Of a DNA stretch of 64,000 bases, positions 62,831 to 64,000 are shown one piece after another. Numbering within the stretch: position 1 is the stretch's first letter; each line of letters starts with the position of its first letter. The stretch is taken from contig JAUIBW010000010.1 in the NCBI GenBank assembly GCA_030427585.1, positions 62,001-126,000 on the forward strand, read 5' to 3'. A program made the translations under genes and the position numbers. Below the pieces are notes generated by a model. The model was given only the letters and a program-made list of their open reading frames with translations, had not been told where the DNA came from and did not search any database. This DNA is from Bacteroidia bacterium. Lineage in GTDB: Bacteria; Bacteroidota; Bacteroidia; Flavobacteriales; Flavobacteriaceae.

Positions 62831-64000
62831 TTAGTCGTAATATTCGTCTCCAAAATTAAAGGAAAGGCCAAAACGCAGTGTTCCTTCTAGCGGGCTTCTA
62901 ACTTTAGAAGTAGAAAATAAATAAGATATATCTAAGTTTACAATATTATATCTGAAACCTGCACCTAGAGATAGGAACTTACGCGCTCCTTTTTCTTCAG
63001 ATTCATTAAAGTACCCTGCTCTAAAAGCAAATACATCACGATACATATATTCTGCACCTAATGCCCAGGTAATTTCTTTTAATTCTTCGCTAAACCCATC
63101 TGGCGCATCTCCCCAAGAAGAAAAAATAGATCCAAATGCACTTTTATCATTATACTCATCATTTGCAGCCTGCTGCTCTTCTGCTGTAATATCACCATCA
63201 CCATTAGTATCTGGGTCTAATGGAGTTGGCACGAGTAATTTACTAAATTCTAACGAGGGTGTAATTCGATTATCCTCATTAAGAATAAAATCGAATGCAG
63301 CTCCTAATCTAAAATTAGTAGGAATAAAGTTTTCTTGACCTGCATCGTCATATTTTATTTTTGGGCCTATATTAGAAATTGTAGCTCCTGCTCTCCATCT
63401 ACCGTTAAAAGAATTAAAAGCAATCTCATCACTTCTATAAAAACCAGCGATATCTACACCAAAACTTCCTGCTGCACTAGCATCTGCTCCCAGACCTTGT
63501 AGTCTAAGGTCAGAACGTAGGTAACGACCCGCTACAGCCATAGAGAACCGATCACTAAGTTTTAACGCATATGAAACATCAAGTGTTAATTCATTTGGTT
63601 TTTGAACATTAGGCTCATCATTAGGTCCTTGTCTAAACTCTATATCTCCTAAGCTAAAATATCTAAAACTCGCTGCTACAGCACTTCGCTCATTAAGACG
63701 ATTATAATAATTTACATTCCCCAAGAATATGTCATTAACCAGATTACTTAAATAAGGAGTATAGTTAACACCAACCCCTTGCTTATTTTTAATGAATGCA
63801 TATTTAGCTGGATTCCATTGTTGTGAAAATGCATCTGGAGACGTAGCAACCCCCTGATCTGCTAAACCAGCCGCTCTTGCATCTGCAGCTATTAATAAAA
63901 AGGGAGTAGCAGTTGTTATTGCTCTGTTTTGTTCCTGAGCCTGAGTTTTAAAAGTAAAAACTGTAACACACAATAGGCTAAGGGTTAATAATCTTTTCAT
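62831..64000 (-). CDS. porV: Type IX secretion system outer membrane protein PorV (LptO)
   Basis: A 389-residue outer-membrane beta-barrel whose start codon lies exactly at the window edge. The signal peptide is MKRLLTLSLLCVTVFTF then KTQAQE. The mature N-terminus AITTATPFLLIAADARAAGL followed by QWNPAKYAF is characteristic of PorV. The barrel ends GLSFNFGDEYYD. PorV shuttles type IX cargo proteins to the sortase complex. Upstream, outside the window, porU is expected from memory of flavobacterial gene order. Confidence 0.94.
   Translation of the reverse strand: MKRLLTLSLLCVTVFTFKTQAQEQNRAITTATPFLLIAADARAAGLADQGVATSPDAFSQQWNPAKYAFIKNKQGVGVNYTPYLSNLVNDIFLGNVNYYNRLNERSAVAASFRYFSLGDIEFRQGPNDEPNVQKPNELTLDVSYALKLSDRFSMAVAGRYLRSDLRLQGLGADASAAGSFGVDIAGFYRSDEIAFNSFNGRWRAGATISNIGPKIKYDDAGQENFIPTNFRLGAAFDFILNEDNRITPSLEFSKLLVPTPLDPDTNGDGDITAEEQQAANDEYNDKSAFGSIFSSWGDAPDGFSEELKEITWALGAEYMYRDVFAFRAGYFNESEEKGARKFLSLGAGFRYNIVNLDISYLFSTSKVRSPLEGTLRFGLSFNFGDEYYD

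Overview
The window looks like chromosomal DNA from a marine-type member of the Flavobacteriaceae (Bacteroidota); an Aquimarina-like genus is my guess only. It is AT-rich. Promoters carry the Bacteroidota -7 consensus TAnnTTTG. It encodes the type IX secretion protein PorV and a large metallopeptidase with a type IX sorting tail. It also has lipoproteins with acidic residues just after the lipid cysteine, and a hypoxanthine phosphoribosyltransferase-adenylate kinase fusion that I recall from flavobacteria. I see no rRNA, tRNA, CRISPR array, intact insertion sequence or prophage.

Layout. 0-5.2 kb: the 3' part of an alpha-2-macroglobulin gene, a TIGR02117 membrane protein and a fasciclin lipoprotein. 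5.2-5.9 kb: decayed remnants of an AhpD-like and a DoxX-like gene. 5.9-12.8 kb: housekeeping genes (obgE, HPRT-adenylate kinase, purK, purE, M3 peptidase). 13.2-19.4 kb: an accessory block with a membrane AraC regulator, a beta-propeller lipoprotein, an amidohydrolase, a beta-lactamase-fold hydrolase and a secreted unknown. 19.4-20.3 kb: a gene-poor stretch with a broken double-glycine leader peptide gene. 20.3-22.7 kb: a type IX-secreted M28 peptidase. 23.3-28.7 kb: a GbsR-type regulator with a membrane protein, methyltransferase, TIGR01777 epimerase and SRPBCC protein, then an ECF sigma factor with two tandem anti-sigma-like proteins and a UbiA-like membrane protein. 28.8-41.4 kb: gcvP, truncated haemoglobin, a methyltransferase, a glycosyltransferase, a TlpA-like thioredoxin, a TetR/SDR pair with matching operators, a flavin oxidase, a PafA-type phosphatase and an Mla-type ABC transporter. 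41.4-47.9 kb: LysE, a DapA-family lyase, a cupin and a divergent MocR regulator, then an overlapping HxlR-nudC-DinB-YciI operon and a nonsense-interrupted monooxygenase-like gene. 47.9-53.5 kb: AraC, alpha/beta hydrolase, DUF4269, and an SprT / mannose-1-phosphate guanylyltransferase / DUF389 operon. 53.5-57.5 kb: a DUF4349 lipoprotein, a gene with no canonical start codon, two lipoproteins (one with a beta/gamma-crystallin-like domain) and an intact double-glycine cysteine-rich peptide. 57.5-64 kb: SDR, M28 lipoprotein, pyruvate dehydrogenase E2 and E1-alpha, cytidine deaminase and porV.

The most interesting signals are small or hidden. They are the two related double-glycine leader peptides (one intact, one broken), the apparently ATT-initiated membrane protein at 54.5 kb, the anti-sigma duplicate that lost zinc ligands, and two regulator genes whose -7 boxes end four bases before the start codon, implying leaderless mRNAs. 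Others are the palindromic operators of the TetR, HxlR and MocR regulators and the surface crystallin-like lipoprotein. All family names come from recognition of motifs by eye; no database search was run.
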